Shown: positions 5,507 through 5,915 of the stretch, in pieces
Layout of the letters: each line of letters begins with the position of its first letter
Position numbering within the stretch: position 1 is the first letter of the stretch
NCBI GenBank assembly: GCA_021798855.1
Contig: JAJZBP010000136.1
Location: 1 to 5,915 of the forward strand
Length of the DNA stretch: 5,915 bases
Direction of reading: 5' to 3'
From: Bacillota bacterium
Lineage (GTDB): Bacteria; Bacillota; Sulfobacillia; JAJZIM01; JAJZBP01
The notes under the pieces: model-generated
What the model saw: only the letters and a program-made list of their open reading frames with translations
What the model was told of the DNA's origin: nothing
Databases searched by the model: none
Program-made: the position numbers and the translations under genes

Positions 5507-5861
5507 GAACTGCGCGTCAAAGGTTTAGTACGACCGCGAAGCGGCCGGTGGAGAGTGAAGCGCAGGCTCCGCTTCCAATTCGATCCGCTCGGCCGATGAG
5601 CGGTGTCCCCATTCAGGGGAGGGAGGGGCACCAATTGGCGGAGGTTGGCGGGAGGCGTCCACTTCGATCCGTCGCGAAGCGAGCATGATGCCGAACGCCA
5701 ACCTCACCGTTTGCCGCCGCGAAGCGAATAGAATCCCGGAGCTTCACTCCACGTTCGGCGAAGGTCCGTTCCTTGCCCTCGCCAACGGTCCTCGGCGTCA
5801 CAGGTGACGCCTGCGCCACGCTCCAGGCGACGGGCGCATGTACGAAGCCGAACCCTACCTT
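5507..5861 (+). repeat. Structured repeat, copy 2 (candidate noncoding RNA element)
   Basis: This is the longest copy, 355 bp. The head (5507-5557) has GAACTGCGC, GTCAA, GTTTAGTACG and a hairpin at 5531-5547. That hairpin has an A-C mismatch on the plus strand but a G-U pair on the minus strand. Further hairpins are GAAGCG/CGCTTC, CCGCTC/GAGCGG, TCCCC/GGGGA, and a perfect 10-bp arm pair at 5641-5650 and 5696-5705 that copy 1 lacks. GTGGAG-TGAAGC near 5549 can pair with GCTTCACTCCAC at 5741-5752, closing the middle as one multibranch domain. The tail (5744-5861) is nearly invariant and contains the 18-nt inverted repeat (5794-5811). GCGAAGC mini-hairpins occur at 5536, 5674 and 5719. It separates the zinc-ribbon gene from whatever lies beyond the window. 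It is not coding. Class unknown; HEARO/omega-RNA-like is a hypothesis. Confidence 0.72.
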
Positions 5862-5868
5862 TATAGCA
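5860..5868 (-). promoter_or_regulatory. Possible extended -10 for the zinc-ribbon cluster
   Basis: The minus strand reads TGC-TATAAA between copies 2 and 3. No -35 match lies at the normal distance. If active, transcripts would cross copy 2 in antisense before reaching the zinc-ribbon gene. Confidence 0.25.
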
Positions 5869-5888
5869 TGGGAGCCGCCCCCGGCGGC

Positions 5889-5915
5889 GAACTGGGCGTC
5901 AAGGGTTCGGCGAAG
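5889..5915 (+). repeat. Structured repeat, copy 3 (cut by window edge)
   Basis: The head begins with GAACTGGGC-GTCAAGGGTT, matching copies 1 and 2, then diverges at TTCGGCGAAG where the others have TTTAGTACG. It starts 27 bp after the end of copy 2, in the same orientation. The two therefore form a tandem pair or the start of a longer array. Confidence 0.55.

Overview
The window is GC-rich bacterial chromosome, most likely from a Gram-positive (Firmicutes/Bacillota) organism, possibly a thermophilic clostridial or Kyrpidia-like lineage. The evidence is the pairing of alaS with an IreB (UPF0297/YrzL) gene, and the order zinc ribbon, small one-helix membrane protein, AI-2E-family permease, alaS, ireB. 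To my recollection related gene sets surround alaS in Firmicutes. I cannot name the genus.

All five convincing genes lie on the minus strand, so the biological order runs from high to low coordinates. A small zinc-ribbon protein (5462-5280), a one-helix YtxH-like protein (5267-5046) and an AI-2E-family permease (4986-4000) form a tight upstream cluster. A near-consensus sigma-A promoter (3947-3918) then starts a roughly 510-nt untranslated leader in front of alaS (3400-698), followed by ireB (613-365). The stretch after ireB (364-1) is a C-rich (G-rich in the transcript) degenerate tandem repeat with no gene.

The notable part is noncoding. A structured repeat of 269-355 bp occurs at 3572-3840 and 5507-5861. 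A third copy starts at 5889 and runs off the edge, and an inverted fragment lies at about 3480-3545. The copies share a head module (start, GTTTAGTACG-type box, hairpin), a central GGGAGGGAGGGG box and a nearly invariant tail of about 116 bp, while the middle varies in length and hairpin content. This pattern fits a dispersed noncoding-RNA element better than a gene. My leading but unverified idea is a HEARO/omega-RNA-like element, the guide RNA class associated with IscB.

Around alaS the repeat is nested inside a 502-bp segment bounded by near-perfect inverted repeats (3403-3421 and 3886-3904). The left arm ends two bases upstream of the alaS ATG, and a third related copy of the arm lies at 3848-3864. 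In the alaS transcript the arms could pair in competing ways, so an inserted element may have become the alaS 5' leader.
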